DNA of 64,000 nt from Lachnospiraceae bacterium (lineage in GTDB: Bacteria > Bacillota > Clostridia > Lachnospirales > Lachnospiraceae): contig JAFSYI010000085.1 in assembly GCA_017450065.1 (NCBI GenBank), positions 62,001-126,000 on the forward strand. The letters are read 5' to 3'. Shown one piece after another: positions 18,159 through 27,335 of the stretch (positions are counted from its first letter, which is position 1; every line of letters starts with the position of its first letter). A model generated the notes under the pieces. The model was not told the origin of the DNA, ran no database searches, and saw nothing but the letters and a program-made list of their open reading frames with translations. The translations under genes and the position numbers were made by a program.

Positions 18159-18177
18159 ATACGGAATATCAGATGGC

Positions 18178-18217
18178 AAGACCTCGCATTGGAATCATAT
18201 GTGGGGTCTTTCTTTTG
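18178..18217 (+). terminator. Rho-independent terminator after secDF
   Basis: A 12-bp stem with two G-T pairs (left arm 18178-18189, right arm 18199-18210), a nine-base loop and the tail TCTTTTG. It also rules out the upstream in-frame start at 18189 for the next gene. Confidence 0.88.
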
Positions 18218-18248
18218 TAATAACAGGTACGCATGGAAAACAGAGGAA

Positions 18249-19976
18249 ATGAAGAGCTGGTACGTTTCAAACAAAAAAGCTGATTTTAACGCAATAGCTG
18301 CCAAATACGGTATCTCTCCGGTCCTTGCCCGTATTATACGGAACAGGGATATTACCGAAGACGGGCAGATTAATATGTATTTAAACGGCAAACCGGTGGA
18401 TATGAGAGATCCGCATCTTATGAAGGATATGGATAAAGCTGTCGGGATCCTGAATGATGCCATTACTTCGGGGAAGAAAATTCTTATAATCGGCGACTAC
18501 GATATTGACGGAGTCTGCTCATCCTACATTCTGCTCAGGGGTATCGGTGAAGCCGGCGGCAAGGCAGATGTCAGACTCCCGGAACGCATGACCGACGGAT
18601 ACGGGATGAACATGAATATGGTTGATGAGGCTTTGGAATCGGATACAGAGCTGATCATAACCTGTGATAACGGAATAAGCGCATCGGCTGAGATCAGATA
18701 CGCCGTTGACAGAGGTATCAGCGTAATAGTCACCGATCATCATGAGGTTCCTTACGAAGAGAGCAATACGGGGAAGATATATAAGCTTCCTCCCGCAGAT
18801 GCGGTTGTTGATCCGAAGCAGAGTGACTGTCCTTATCCATTTAAGGAAATATGCGGGGGTATGGTAGCATATAAGCTGATCCAGTGCCTGTTTGAAAAGA
18901 CAGGTAAGACCGGTAATAAAGACCTTCTTAATGAGCTGCTTATGTTCGCCGGGTTTGCAACGGTAGGCGATGTTATGGAATTAAGGGACGAAAACAGGAT
19001 AGCCGTAAAATACGCTCTGAAAGAAATGAAGAGAACAAAGAATTTCGGGATGAACTGCCTTATGGATGTGCAGAAGGTGGACAGGAGCAGGCTTTCCCCC
19101 TATCATATAGGCTTCATTCTCGGGCCCTGTATTAATGCTACGGGACGTCTTGATTCACCTAAAAGAGCACTTGAAATGTTTTTAAAGGGAAGCCACGAGG
19201 AAGCACTTGCAATAGCTCTGGAGCTTAAAGATCTTAATGATAAGCGTAAGGATATGACAGAGCATTATACAAAGCTTGCAAAGGATATGGTAGGCAGTTC
19301 GAAGACTCTGTCATCCGACCGTGTGCTATGTGTATATCTTCCCGAATGTCACGAGAGTATTGCAGGTATAGTCGCAGGCAAGCTGAGGGAAGCCTTCTAT
19401 AAGCCTTCATTTGTTCTTACAAAGGGCGGAGATGAAGTCAAGGGCTCTGGAAGGTCGATAGAAGCCTATGATATGCATGCGGAAATGATAAAGTGTGAAG
19501 ATCTTTTTATAAAGTTCGGAGGTCATAAGGCGGCTGCAGGTCTGTCAATGCATGAGGATAAGATAGATGAGTTAAGGCGCCGCCTGAACGACAACTGTAC
19601 ACTGACTGAGGACGATCTTACCGAAAAGATCACTGCTGATATGAGGATGCCGGTAAACTATGCATCCACTGAACTGGTGAATGAGCTGGACAGACTGGAG
19701 CCGTTCGGTAACGGAAACCGAAAGCCGCTGTTTGCGGATAAGGATCTGAAAGCAGAGGATATAAGGGTGTTCGGAAAGAACAGAAATGTTGTAAAGATGA
19801 AGCTAAGACCTGCAGACGGCACCGGCAGAAGCGTTGATGCAGTCTGTTTCGGTGACGGAGATGATATTGCTGCGGAAATAAGCAGCAAGGATACCGTTTC
19901 CGTAATGTACGAGCTGTCTGTCAATGAATATATGGGGACTTCACATGTAGAGCTTATCCTGAAGGAATGGAAGTAA
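18249..19976 (+). CDS. recJ: Single-stranded-DNA-specific exonuclease RecJ
   Basis: A 575-residue DHH-family 5'-3' exonuclease used in recombination and mismatch repair. Visible motifs are GDYDIDGVCS (motif I), TCDNGISA, VTDHHEVP (the DHH motif), PCINATGRLDSP and, later, the DHHA1 region with GSGRSIEAYDMH and FGGHKAAAGLSM, then an OB-fold-like C-terminus (NELDRLEPFGNGN). The start is placed at ATG 18249, since the alternative at 18189 lies in the secDF terminator; GAGG is close upstream. The catalytic motifs look complete. The next gene starts soon after without a terminator, so murE may be co-transcribed. Confidence 0.94.
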   Translation: MKSWYVSNKKADFNAIAAKYGISPVLARIIRNRDITEDGQINMYLNGKPVDMRDPHLMKDMDKAVGILNDAITSGKKILIIGDYDIDGVCSSYILLRGIGEAGGKADVRLPERMTDGYGMNMNMVDEALESDTELIITCDNGISASAEIRYAVDRGISVIVTDHHEVPYEESNTGKIYKLPPADAVVDPKQSDCPYPFKEICGGMVAYKLIQCLFEKTGKTGNKDLLNELLMFAGFATVGDVMELRDENRIAVKYALKEMKRTKNFGMNCLMDVQKVDRSRLSPYHIGFILGPCINATGRLDSPKRALEMFLKGSHEEALAIALELKDLNDKRKDMTEHYTKLAKDMVGSSKTLSSDRVLCVYLPECHESIAGIVAGKLREAFYKPSFVLTKGGDEVKGSGRSIEAYDMHAEMIKCEDLFIKFGGHKAAAGLSMHEDKIDELRRRLNDNCTLTEDDLTEKITADMRMPVNYASTELVNELDRLEPFGNGNRKPLFADKDLKAEDIRVFGKNRNVVKMKLRPADGTGRSVDAVCFGDGDDIAAEISSKDTVSVMYELSVNEYMGTSHVELILKEWK

Positions 19977-20024
19977 ATCATGTATGGGAGTATGATCATA
20001 AAGAATGGAGGAGGCAGATATCAT

Positions 20025-21482
20025 ATGAAACTAAAAGATCTTATAAAGGATTTTGAGTACAGCTGTGTTAACGGTTCATTGGAAAAAGAGATAACAGATG
20101 TAGTATATGATTCAAGGAAAATTAAAGAAGGCTGTCTGTTCGTTTGTGTAAAAGGGGCAAATTTTGACGGCCACAGTGCCGTACCGCAGGCCTGTGAAAA
20201 AAAAGCGGCTGCAGTCCTTGTTGAACAGGATGTCGAAACTTACGGAGACATAACGGTGATACGTGTGGAAAGCACAAGATATTCCATGGCTCATGTTGCC
20301 TCAGCTCTTAACGGATATCCTTCAAAAAAGCTTAAAATGATCGGAATAACCGGTACCAAGGGTAAGACGACAACCACATATCTTATTAAAAACATCCTTG
20401 AAAATGCCGGCTATAAGGTAGGACTTATAGGAACAATAGAAGTTATCATAGGTGATACACATATCCATGCGGAAAACACAACACCGGAATCGTATGTATT
20501 GCAGGATTACCTGAAAAGAATGGTCGATGCAGGTATGGATGCCGTGGTCATGGAAGTGTCTTCACAGGGACTTATGCTTCACCGGACAGCCGCAATTGAT
20601 TTTGAACTCGGAATATTTACAAATATCGAACCTGATCATATAGGCCCTAATGAGCATACTGATTTCGAACACTATATGTCCTGCAAGAGCATGCTCTTCA
20701 GACAGTGCGGAACCGGGATATTAAACGGCGACGATAAGCATGTGGAGGATATACTTAAGGGGCATACCTGCAATGTTGAGAAATACGGTCTTAATAACGG
20801 AAATGATATTGTTGCAAAGGATATCAGATTTGTTACCGGGAAGGGTTATCTGGGAGTATCGTTCCGGACAGAGGGGCTTATCGAAATGAATGCTTCGGCA
20901 GATCTCCCCGGAATATTCAGCGTATATAATTCATTGTGTGCAATAGCCGTATGCAGGCATTTTAACATTAGTGAAGAAAATATTTTAAAGGCGCTTAAGG
21001 AAGCCAAAGTAAAGGGACGTATTGAAATGATAAAGGTGTCCGACGATTATACTCTTATGATCGATTACGCACATAATGCAATGGCTCTTGAAAGCCTGCT
21101 CACAACGCTTAAGGAGTATGCTCCCAGGCGTCTTGTATGTCTGTTCGGATGCGGTGGAAACAGATCAAAGCTCAGACGTTACGAAATGGGAGAGGTTTCG
21201 GGCAGACTGGCGGATCTTACCGTTATAACCTCGGATAATCCAAGATTTGAGGAGCCGCTTGATATAATAAAGGATATTGAAACGGGAATATCCAGAACAG
21301 ACGGAAAGTACATTTCCATACCTGACCGCAAGGATGCCATACGCTATGTCATCAATAACGGACAGGAAGGAGACATAATCGTGCTTGCCGGCAAAGGACA
21401 CGAGGATTATCAGGAAATAAAGGGAGTAAAATATCCCATGGATGAAAGAGTACTGATAAAAGAGATCCTGAATGAAAAATGA
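20025..21482 (+). CDS. murE: UDP-N-acetylmuramoyl-tripeptide synthetase MurE, meso-diaminopimelate type
   Basis: A 485-residue Mur ligase that adds the third residue to the peptidoglycan stem peptide in the cytoplasm. The ATP-binding loop is GITGTKGKTTTTYL, followed by ENTTPES and MEVSSQGL; the substrate-selecting motif reads DNPR (TSDNPRFEEP), which is diagnostic for meso-diaminopimelate rather than lysine. ATG 20025 is chosen because GGAGGAGG lies ten bases upstream and the family N-terminus starts there; the frame is open from 19980. The product implies diaminopimelate-type peptidoglycan, as expected for this group. Confidence 0.95.
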   Translation: MKLKDLIKDFEYSCVNGSLEKEITDVVYDSRKIKEGCLFVCVKGANFDGHSAVPQACEKKAAAVLVEQDVETYGDITVIRVESTRYSMAHVASALNGYPSKKLKMIGITGTKGKTTTTYLIKNILENAGYKVGLIGTIEVIIGDTHIHAENTTPESYVLQDYLKRMVDAGMDAVVMEVSSQGLMLHRTAAIDFELGIFTNIEPDHIGPNEHTDFEHYMSCKSMLFRQCGTGILNGDDKHVEDILKGHTCNVEKYGLNNGNDIVAKDIRFVTGKGYLGVSFRTEGLIEMNASADLPGIFSVYNSLCAIAVCRHFNISEENILKALKEAKVKGRIEMIKVSDDYTLMIDYAHNAMALESLLTTLKEYAPRRLVCLFGCGGNRSKLRRYEMGEVSGRLADLTVITSDNPRFEEPLDIIKDIETGISRTDGKYISIPDRKDAIRYVINNGQEGDIIVLAGKGHEDYQEIKGVKYPMDERVLIKEILNEK

Positions 21483-21514
21483 GTCAAAATATGCTGATAA
21501 CACGTATTTTCCGC

Positions 21515-21543
21515 TTGATAACCGGTCACGGTTATGATATATT
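21515..21543 (+). promoter_or_regulatory. Promoter of rpsB-tsf with internal palindrome
   Basis: TTGATA (21515-21520) and TATATT (21538-21543) are 17 bases apart. An inverted repeat, ATAACCG at 21518-21524 and CGGTTAT at 21529-21535 with a four-base gap, begins inside the -35 and fills most of the spacer, a typical operator position. The resulting leader to rpsB is about 100 bases; I could not assign it to a known ribosomal-protein leader. Confidence 0.5.
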
Positions 21544-21651
21544 TATGAAGTTGCAATAAAAATCACGTTTGTGGATAGACAGACCGGTGCCTTGCTCGGG
21601 TGGCCTGTTAACGGAAGCAGACGGAAGTCAAACCAAACGGAGGTAAAGAAA

Positions 21652-22431
21652 ATGAGCGTAATTTCAATGAAGCAGCTGCTTGAAGCAGGTGTTCACTTCG
21701 GACACCAGACCAGAAGATGGAACCCTAAGATGGCTCCTTATATCTACACCGAGAGGAACGGTATCTATATCATCGATCTTCAGAAGTCAGTGGGAATGGT
21801 TGATGATGCTTACAATGCAGTAGTATCGATCGCAGAGCAGGGCGGTACGATCCTGTTCGTCGGAACAAAGAAGCAGGCACAGGACGCAGTAAAGGTTGAG
21901 GCTGAACGCTGCGGAATGTACTATGTAAACGAGAGATGGCTTGGCGGTATGCTTACCAACTTCAAGACCATCCAGAGCCGTATAAAGAGGCTTAAGGACA
22001 TCGAGAGGATGTCAGAGGACGGTACTTTTGACGTACTTCCCAAGAAAGAGGTTATTGAGCTCCGCAAGGAATGGGACAAGCTTGAGAAGAACCTTGGCGG
22101 CATTAAGGAAATGAAGAGGATTCCCGATGCGATCTTCGTTGTTGATCCCAAGAAGGAAAGGATCTGCGTTCAGGAAGCTCATGCACTCGGAATAACCCTT
22201 ATAGGTATTGCCGATACCAACTGCGATCCCGAAGAGCTTGATTATGTTATTCCCGGTAATGATGATGCCATCAGAGCAGTCAAGCTTATCGTAAGCAAGA
22301 TGGCTGATGCGGTTATAGAAGGTCATCAGGGTGAAACAGCCGAGACAGAAGCTGACATGGCTGAGGCAGCCAATGCAACAGAAGCAGCAGAGCCTTCTGA
22401 TATTGAAGAGGTCGCTGCGGCTGAAGCTTAA
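21652..22431 (+). CDS. rpsB: 30S ribosomal protein S2
   Basis: 259 residues, a normal length with a short acidic Ala/Glu-rich tail. The N-terminus [19 protein letters not shown] and later [21 protein letters not shown] and [20 protein letters not shown] are diagnostic for S2. ATG 21652 is supported by GGAGGT upstream; the in-frame start at 21571 adds a non-homologous stretch in the leader. S2 is a late-assembling protein of the small subunit head/body junction. tsf follows after 84 bases in the conserved rpsB-tsf order. Confidence 0.98.
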   Translation: MSVISMKQLLEAGVHFGHQTRRWNPKMAPYIYTERNGIYIIDLQKSVGMVDDAYNAVVSIAEQGGTILFVGTKKQAQDAVKVEAERCGMYYVNERWLGGMLTNFKTIQSRIKRLKDIERMSEDGTFDVLPKKEVIELRKEWDKLEKNLGGIKEMKRIPDAIFVVDPKKERICVQEAHALGITLIGIADTNCDPEELDYVIPGNDDAIRAVKLIVSKMADAVIEGHQGETAETEADMAEAANATEAAEPSDIEEVAAAEA

Positions 22432-22451
22432 TTTCAGGATCAGAATAACAG

Positions 22452-22475
22452 ATCCGGTATTGTTTATGACCGGAT
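22452..22475 (+). other. Hairpin between rpsB and tsf
   Basis: ATCCGGT at 22452-22458 pairs perfectly with ACCGGAT at 22469-22475 around a ten-base loop. No T tract follows directly, so this is more likely an attenuator or mRNA-processing structure than a full terminator. Confidence 0.45.
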
Positions 22476-22515
22476 ATCCGATAAAGTTTTAAATCGTATA
22501 CAGGAGGAAATATAA

Positions 22516-23601
22516 ATGGCTAATATTACAGCAGCAATGGTCAAGGAGCTTCGTGAAATGACCGGCGCAGGTATGATGGATTGCAAGAAAGCTCTTAACG
22601 AGACCGACGGTAACATGGATGAGGCAGTTGAGTTCTTAAGAAAGAGCGGCGCTGCCAAGGCTGTTAAGAAGGCAGGCAGAATAGCTGCGGAGGGAATCTG
22701 CCGTATAGCATGTGAAGGAAATACAGCAGTAGTTGTGGAAGTAAATTCGGAAACAGATTTTGTAGCAAAGAACGAAGTATTCCAGGAATTCGTGCAGAAG
22801 GTTGCCGATACTGCTCTTGCATCGGGACTTCAGGGCGGAAAGGACGGCGAGGACGTAGCTGCTCTCCTTGAAAAGGACGGACTTAACGATCTCCTCGTTG
22901 AGAAGACAGCCAAGATAGGTGAGAAGCTCTCTGTAAGACGTTTTGACAGGGTAGAGGCTGACTGTGTGGCAACATATATACACGGCGGCGGAAGGATCGG
23001 CGTTATCGTGGCAGGAAGCGGTGCATGCGATGATGCTGCAAAGGAAGCTCTTACAAATATAGCAATGCAGGTTGCGGCTATGTCACCTCAGTATATATGC
23101 CGTGACGAGATCTCTGCCGAGAATCTTGCCAAGGAGAAAGAGATAACAATAGACAGCGCACTTAACGATCCCGAGACTCTTCCGAAGCCCGTACTCAATG
23201 ATGTATTTGCCAAGGCTCTCGAAGGTAACAGATTAAATCATGCTGATAAGGCTGTCTATGAAGAGAAAAAGAATGACAAGTATCTCTTCAACTTCCTTTC
23301 AGAGGATGCAAAGAATGCTCTTGCAGCAATTGCAATGGATGGCAAGGCCGAATATGTTGAGAACAAAATATTCAGCGGACTTGTAGAGGGCCGTATCTCC
23401 AAGCATCTTAAGGAAATCTGCCTTATGGATCAGGTTTATGTAAGAGCAGAAGACGGCAAGCAGACAGTTGCCAAATATCTTGAATCTGTTAATAAAGAAC
23501 TTAAGATCGCAGAGTTTGTACGCTTCGAAGTAGGCGAAGGAATGGAGAAGAAGAACGAAGACTTCGCTGCTGAGGTTGCTGCCCAGATGGCAGGAAACTG
23601 A
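22516..23601 (+). CDS. tsf: Elongation factor Ts
   Basis: A 361-residue EF-Ts, the nucleotide exchange factor for EF-Tu. The UBA-like N-terminus (ITAAMVKELREMTGAGMMDCKKAL) and the EF-Tu-contacting NSETDFVAKNEVF segment are clear; two dimerisation subdomains follow. Longer than the roughly 290-300 residues of many bacteria because of extra sequence in the second half. AGGAGG precedes ATG 22516. The transcript ends at a strong terminator. Confidence 0.97.
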   Translation: MANITAAMVKELREMTGAGMMDCKKALNETDGNMDEAVEFLRKSGAAKAVKKAGRIAAEGICRIACEGNTAVVVEVNSETDFVAKNEVFQEFVQKVADTALASGLQGGKDGEDVAALLEKDGLNDLLVEKTAKIGEKLSVRRFDRVEADCVATYIHGGGRIGVIVAGSGACDDAAKEALTNIAMQVAAMSPQYICRDEISAENLAKEKEITIDSALNDPETLPKPVLNDVFAKALEGNRLNHADKAVYEEKKNDKYLFNFLSEDAKNALAAIAMDGKAEYVENKIFSGLVEGRISKHLKEICLMDQVYVRAEDGKQTVAKYLESVNKELKIAEFVRFEVGEGMEKKNEDFAAEVAAQMAGN

Positions 23602-23643
23602 TGCATTAAAATATTACTCTATTCTATAATTGACAGTTACAGA

Positions 23644-23681
23644 ACACCCGGAGCTGTATAAATGCTCCGGGTGTATGTTTT
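23644..23681 (+). terminator. Rho-independent terminator after tsf
   Basis: A perfect 11-bp GC-rich stem (ACACCCGGAGC at 23644-23654 with 23664-23674), a nine-base loop and the tail ATGTTTT. It ends the rpsB-tsf unit. Confidence 0.9.
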
Positions 23682-23725
23682 ATAAGCTATATTTAACAGC
23701 AGGGATAAAGAACAGGGACTTAAAA

Positions 23726-24448
23726 ATGAAGGATATTTCGGAATCAAGAAAAAACATTGAAGATATAGACAGACAGATGGCTGAGCTGTTCGAAAAAAGA
23801 ATGCGGTGTTCATACGAGATAGCCGTATATAAACAGGCTAAAGGAATCCCGATTCTTGACAGCAGCCGGGAAAAAGCTCTGCTTGAAAGAAATGAAGCAT
23901 ACATTGAAGCGGATGAATTAAAGCCTTATTACAGACAGTTTATGCAGGATATCATGGATATTTCCAAGCAGTACCAGAAATCCCTTTATAAAGAGGAAAA
24001 CGCAAAAATAAAAATAAGGGTAATAAACGGTCCCAATATAAATATGCTGGGTATACGTGAGCCTGATATATATGGCAGGATCACTTACAGGGAGCTTGTA
24101 AGAATGATTGAAGAGCATGCCGCGGCAAAGGATATTTATGTGGAAATAATGCAGAGCAATCATGAGGGTGATCTTGTTGATATGCTTCAGGACTGCCATG
24201 ACAAGATTGACGGGATAGTTATAAATCCCGGAGCCTGTACCCATACAAGCGTAGCCATACTTGATGCCCTGAAGGCAGTAGACATACCTGCTGTCGAGGT
24301 TCATATTTCGGAACTGGATAAGAGGGAGGATTTCAGACAGATAAGCTACATAAGGCAGGCCTGCATGGCTACTGTAACGGGCCATGGTGTTAAAGGCTAT
24401 CTTGAGGCCATTGATATGCTTATCGGAAATACCGGCCGGCGGAAATAA
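23726..24448 (+). CDS. Fusion of chorismate mutase (AroQ-type) and type II 3-dehydroquinate dehydratase
   Basis: 240 residues in two parts. Residues 1 to about 90 form an all-helical chorismate mutase-like domain (SRKNIEDIDRQMAELFEKRM, YKQAKGIPILDSSREKALLER, then a third helix), containing the usual Arg and Lys positions. Residues about 95-236 are a type II dehydroquinate dehydratase: NGPNINMLGIREPDIYG with the catalytic Tyr region, SNHEGDLVDML, NPGACTHTSVAILDAL and VEVHISELDKREDFR. The first would convert chorismate to prephenate, the second 3-dehydroquinate to 3-dehydroshikimate. ATG 23726 is chosen over upstream starts that overlap the tsf terminator. The prephenate dehydrogenase gene follows after 54 bases, so this is an aromatic-acid operon. 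Confidence 0.9.
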   Translation: MKDISESRKNIEDIDRQMAELFEKRMRCSYEIAVYKQAKGIPILDSSREKALLERNEAYIEADELKPYYRQFMQDIMDISKQYQKSLYKEENAKIKIRVINGPNINMLGIREPDIYGRITYRELVRMIEEHAAAKDIYVEIMQSNHEGDLVDMLQDCHDKIDGIVINPGACTHTSVAILDALKAVDIPAVEVHISELDKREDFRQISYIRQACMATVTGHGVKGYLEAIDMLIGNTGRRK

Positions 24449-24502
24449 CCTTTATGATAAAAGAAATTCGGTATCAGTACTTTATATAAACAGAGGTTGG
24501 TC

Positions 24503-25375
24503 ATGGAATGGATAAACAGAAGTAAAATACTTATAGTCGGACTCGGTCTTATGGGAGGAAGCTATGCCAAAGCCTTAAAGCGGCTCGGATACCATGTATC
24601 TGCCATAGATAAAGACAGCGGGGCTGTACAATATGCACTGGATAATAGTATAATAGATGCCGGTTCAGATGAACCGGATAAAGAGCTTATAAGTGAAGCC
24701 GATACAATAATATTTGCATTATATCCGGGTATAATAGCCGAATGGATAAAGAATAATCAGTCCTGTTTCAAATCCGGGATCATAATAACCGATGTTACCG
24801 GAGTGAAGGGGGCGGTTGTTTATGACATTCAGAAGATATTGAGGGATGATGTTGAATTCATTGCAGCTCATCCAATGGCCGGGCGTGAATTAAGCGGTGT
24901 AGAGAACTCGGATGAAAGGATATTCAGAGAAGCCAATTATATAGTGGTGCCTACCGATAAGAATTCTCAGGAAGCAATCGAATGGTGTGAGAATCTCGGG
25001 CGTCTTCTCGGATTTTCCAATGTCTCCGTCCTTTCACCGGAAGAACATGACAGGATGATAGCATATGTATCACAGCTGACACACTGCATAGCTGTTTCGC
25101 TCATGACCTGCCATGACGACGAACGGATTGCTGATTTTACAGGAGATTCCTTCAGGGATCTTACAAGGATCGCCCGGATCAACGAAAATATGTGGACAGA
25201 ACTATTCTTTATGAACAGGGAAAAGCTGCTTGCTGAAATGGATGCGTTTGTTAATGAATTTCAGTTTTTAAGACAGTGTATCGTGGACGGGGATTCGGAA
25301 GCTCTGAAAGCTAAAATGAGGCTGTCAACGGACCGTAGAAAAGCATTTGACAGAAAGAAATCAGAGAAACGGTAG
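24503..25375 (+). CDS. tyrA: Prephenate dehydrogenase
   Basis: 290 residues. A Rossmann NAD(P)-binding loop GLGLMGGS is near the N-terminus, and the family residues are seen in AAHPMAGRELSGVE and in SQLTHCIAVSL. The enzyme oxidatively decarboxylates prephenate to 4-hydroxyphenylpyruvate for tyrosine. No ACT domain follows, so feedback control would have to act otherwise. ATG 24503 has AGAGG six bases upstream; a TTG at 24497 is an alternative. Its neighbour supplies chorismate mutase activity directly upstream, making a two-step chorismate to hydroxyphenylpyruvate module. Confidence 0.94.
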   Translation: MEWINRSKILIVGLGLMGGSYAKALKRLGYHVSAIDKDSGAVQYALDNSIIDAGSDEPDKELISEADTIIFALYPGIIAEWIKNNQSCFKSGIIITDVTGVKGAVVYDIQKILRDDVEFIAAHPMAGRELSGVENSDERIFREANYIVVPTDKNSQEAIEWCENLGRLLGFSNVSVLSPEEHDRMIAYVSQLTHCIAVSLMTCHDDERIADFTGDSFRDLTRIARINENMWTELFFMNREKLLAEMDAFVNEFQFLRQCIVDGDSEALKAKMRLSTDRRKAFDRKKSEKR

Positions 25376-25386
25376 AGTTGGTGAAA

Positions 25387-26271
25387 ATGCGCTATTATGA
25401 AGATGATCTCGGAATTTACTATGAGCCTGCCGGTGACGGCCGGTATATAACGGTCACTGATGCGGATAAAAAGCTGGGCGAGATAGAGATCCCGGAATAT
25501 ATAAATGGTATTCCGGTTAAGTCGATCGCAAAGAAAGCTTTTCTCGGCTGCAAGATATTAAGGTCGGTAAAGCTTCCCAGGGGCATTGACAGCATAGGTG
25601 AATGGGCCTTTGCCTTTTGTGATAATCTTAATTCAATAGAGCTTGCAAGGGATGATATAAAATGGGGGAAGGGCGTATTTAAGAATGACAAACGGCTTAA
25701 ACGAATATCCATATATCCCGACTGCGCAACAGATAACATGACCTGTATGCTGCTTGCCGCCGCTCCCGTTATCATGGATGCCGAATATCTTCTTGATATT
25801 AAGCATGCGGGTAATCCGGAGTGGATCGGGAAATGGGACACGAGACTTGAGCACCTGCTTAACCTGGCGGATGATGAGGGATATCATCTGTATGTCCTGT
25901 GCGGCGAGGAAGATCTTCACTTCGATTATGAAGAATTCCTGGAGTATAACCGTGAGAAGAAATCCGAGCTATGCATGCTGCGCCTGATCAACGATAAGGG
26001 TCTTTCCGACCGGTTTGGAAAACGTCTGACAGATTATCTGCTGGAACATACTGCCGGCTGTGATTCCGATGCAGCTGTCAGGGTCCTTATAAAAAAGCAT
26101 GGGGATGAAGAGGAATATTACAGGCTGTTACTTGGCATAAAGGCCATTACCGCAGATAACCTTGATATACTTCTTCACAAAATGGGGGACAGGCATACAC
26201 AGATGAAGGCTTTTCTTATAGAACAGTGCGGATCTGCCACAGAAGAATTCTTTGACGATCTTATGCTGTAG
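25387..26271 (+). CDS. Leucine-rich-repeat (LRR_5, BspA-like) protein, cytoplasmic
   Basis: 294 residues without signal peptide or membrane helix. Residues about 25-110 carry BspA-type leucine-rich repeats (PVKSIAKKAFLGCKILRSVKLP, IGEWAFAFCDNLNSIEL). The remaining two thirds are helical and acidic with no recognised domain. BspA-like repeats usually occur in surface proteins; a soluble version next to metabolic genes suggests an internal binding role, but this is a guess. It starts twelve bases after tyrA and is probably in the same operon; start ATG 25387, with a TTG alternative at 25378. Confidence 0.8.
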   Translation: MRYYEDDLGIYYEPAGDGRYITVTDADKKLGEIEIPEYINGIPVKSIAKKAFLGCKILRSVKLPRGIDSIGEWAFAFCDNLNSIELARDDIKWGKGVFKNDKRLKRISIYPDCATDNMTCMLLAAAPVIMDAEYLLDIKHAGNPEWIGKWDTRLEHLLNLADDEGYHLYVLCGEEDLHFDYEEFLEYNREKKSELCMLRLINDKGLSDRFGKRLTDYLLEHTAGCDSDAAVRVLIKKHGDEEEYYRLLLGIKAITADNLDILLHKMGDRHTQMKAFLIEQCGSATEEFFDDLML

Positions 26272-26313
26272 ATTTAACATAACATGATTAATGAAACTGA
26301 AAGGGATACGAGC

Positions 26314-27288
26314 ATGAAAGAACAAAAAAATCTTATGGGATGGCGGCCGGATATTAAGGTTGTCGACTGTACTCTACGGGACGGAGGTCTGGTAAATGAT
26401 TTCTTCTTTACCGACGAATTCGTAAAGCAGCTCTATATAACCAATCTGAAGGCCGGAGTGGACTATATGGAAATGGGCTATAAGGCAAGCCGTGAACTGT
26501 TCGACGAGAGCAGATTCGGAAAGTGGAAATTCTCGGATGATGAGGATATCAGAGCGGTTGTAGGAGATAATGATACCGATCTTAAAATATCGGTTATGGC
26601 GGATGTGGGACGCTGCGATTATAAAAATGATATACACAAGAGAAGTGAAAGCCCCGTTGATCTTATCAGGGTTGCAACTTATATAAACACTATCCCTCAG
26701 GCGGTTGACATGATAGAGGATGCTGCCGACAAGGGATATGAGACCACGGTAAATATCATGGCCATATCACAGGCTCAGGAATCGGATGTACGTATTGCGC
26801 TTGATATGCTCGGACAGACTCCGGTACAGTGCTTCTACATAGTGGACAGCTATGGCTCGATCTACCCCGAGCAGATGACCAGAATAGCTGATCTGTATCT
26901 GGATATAGCGGCAAAATACGGTAAAAAGGTCGGCATCCATGCCCATAACAACCAGCAGCTTGCCTTCGCCAATACAATAGAAGCGGTAGGCTGCGGAGCT
27001 GATTATCTGGATGCAACATATTCGGGAATGGGCCGCGGAGCAGGAAACTGTTATATAGAATCACTTATAGGCTTCCTGCATAATCCCAAATATAACCTTT
27101 ATCCGGTCATCAAATTTGTAGAGAAATATATCAATCCGCTCAGGGAAGAAGGAGTAACATGGGGGTACGACATGCAATACCTTTTTACCGGTCTCCTGAA
27201 CAGACATCCCAAGGTGGCGATCGATTTCACCAAGGCAGGCAGGAAGGATCTTACAGAACTGTATAACGAGGTTATCCTGCTTGATTAA
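26314..27288 (+). CDS. DRE-TIM metallolyase family, aldolase catalytic domain protein
   Basis: 324 residues forming a HMGL-like TIM barrel. The metal and substrate motif DCTLRDGG is near residue 19, IVDSYGSIYPEQM forms a later strand motif, and HAHNNQQLAFAN carries the metal-binding HxH. The family includes 4-hydroxy-2-oxovalerate aldolase, isopropylmalate and citramalate synthases and HMG-CoA lyase; without an obvious C-terminal domain the aldolase-like subgroup fits best. Similar stand-alone proteins in Clostridia are of unknown substrate. ATG 26314 has AAAGGGA upstream; 26284 is an alternative start. It follows the LRR gene after 42 bases. Confidence 0.85.
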   Translation: MKEQKNLMGWRPDIKVVDCTLRDGGLVNDFFFTDEFVKQLYITNLKAGVDYMEMGYKASRELFDESRFGKWKFSDDEDIRAVVGDNDTDLKISVMADVGRCDYKNDIHKRSESPVDLIRVATYINTIPQAVDMIEDAADKGYETTVNIMAISQAQESDVRIALDMLGQTPVQCFYIVDSYGSIYPEQMTRIADLYLDIAAKYGKKVGIHAHNNQQLAFANTIEAVGCGADYLDATYSGMGRGAGNCYIESLIGFLHNPKYNLYPVIKFVEKYINPLREEGVTWGYDMQYLFTGLLNRHPKVAIDFTKAGRKDLTELYNEVILLD

Positions 27289-27309
27289 AACCGTTAACAA
27301 ACGTATAAT
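27281..27309 (+). promoter_or_regulatory. Promoter of the IMP cyclohydrolase/AICAR transformylase unit
   Basis: TTGATT (27281-27286) and a perfect TATAAT (27304-27309) lie 17 bases apart, giving a leader of about 20 bases with the Shine-Dalgarno GAAGGAGAG. The -35 overlaps the end of the upstream gene. No purine riboswitch fits in this short leader. Confidence 0.7.
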
Positions 27310-27335
27310 AATATTGATCTGTGAAGGAGAGAAAC

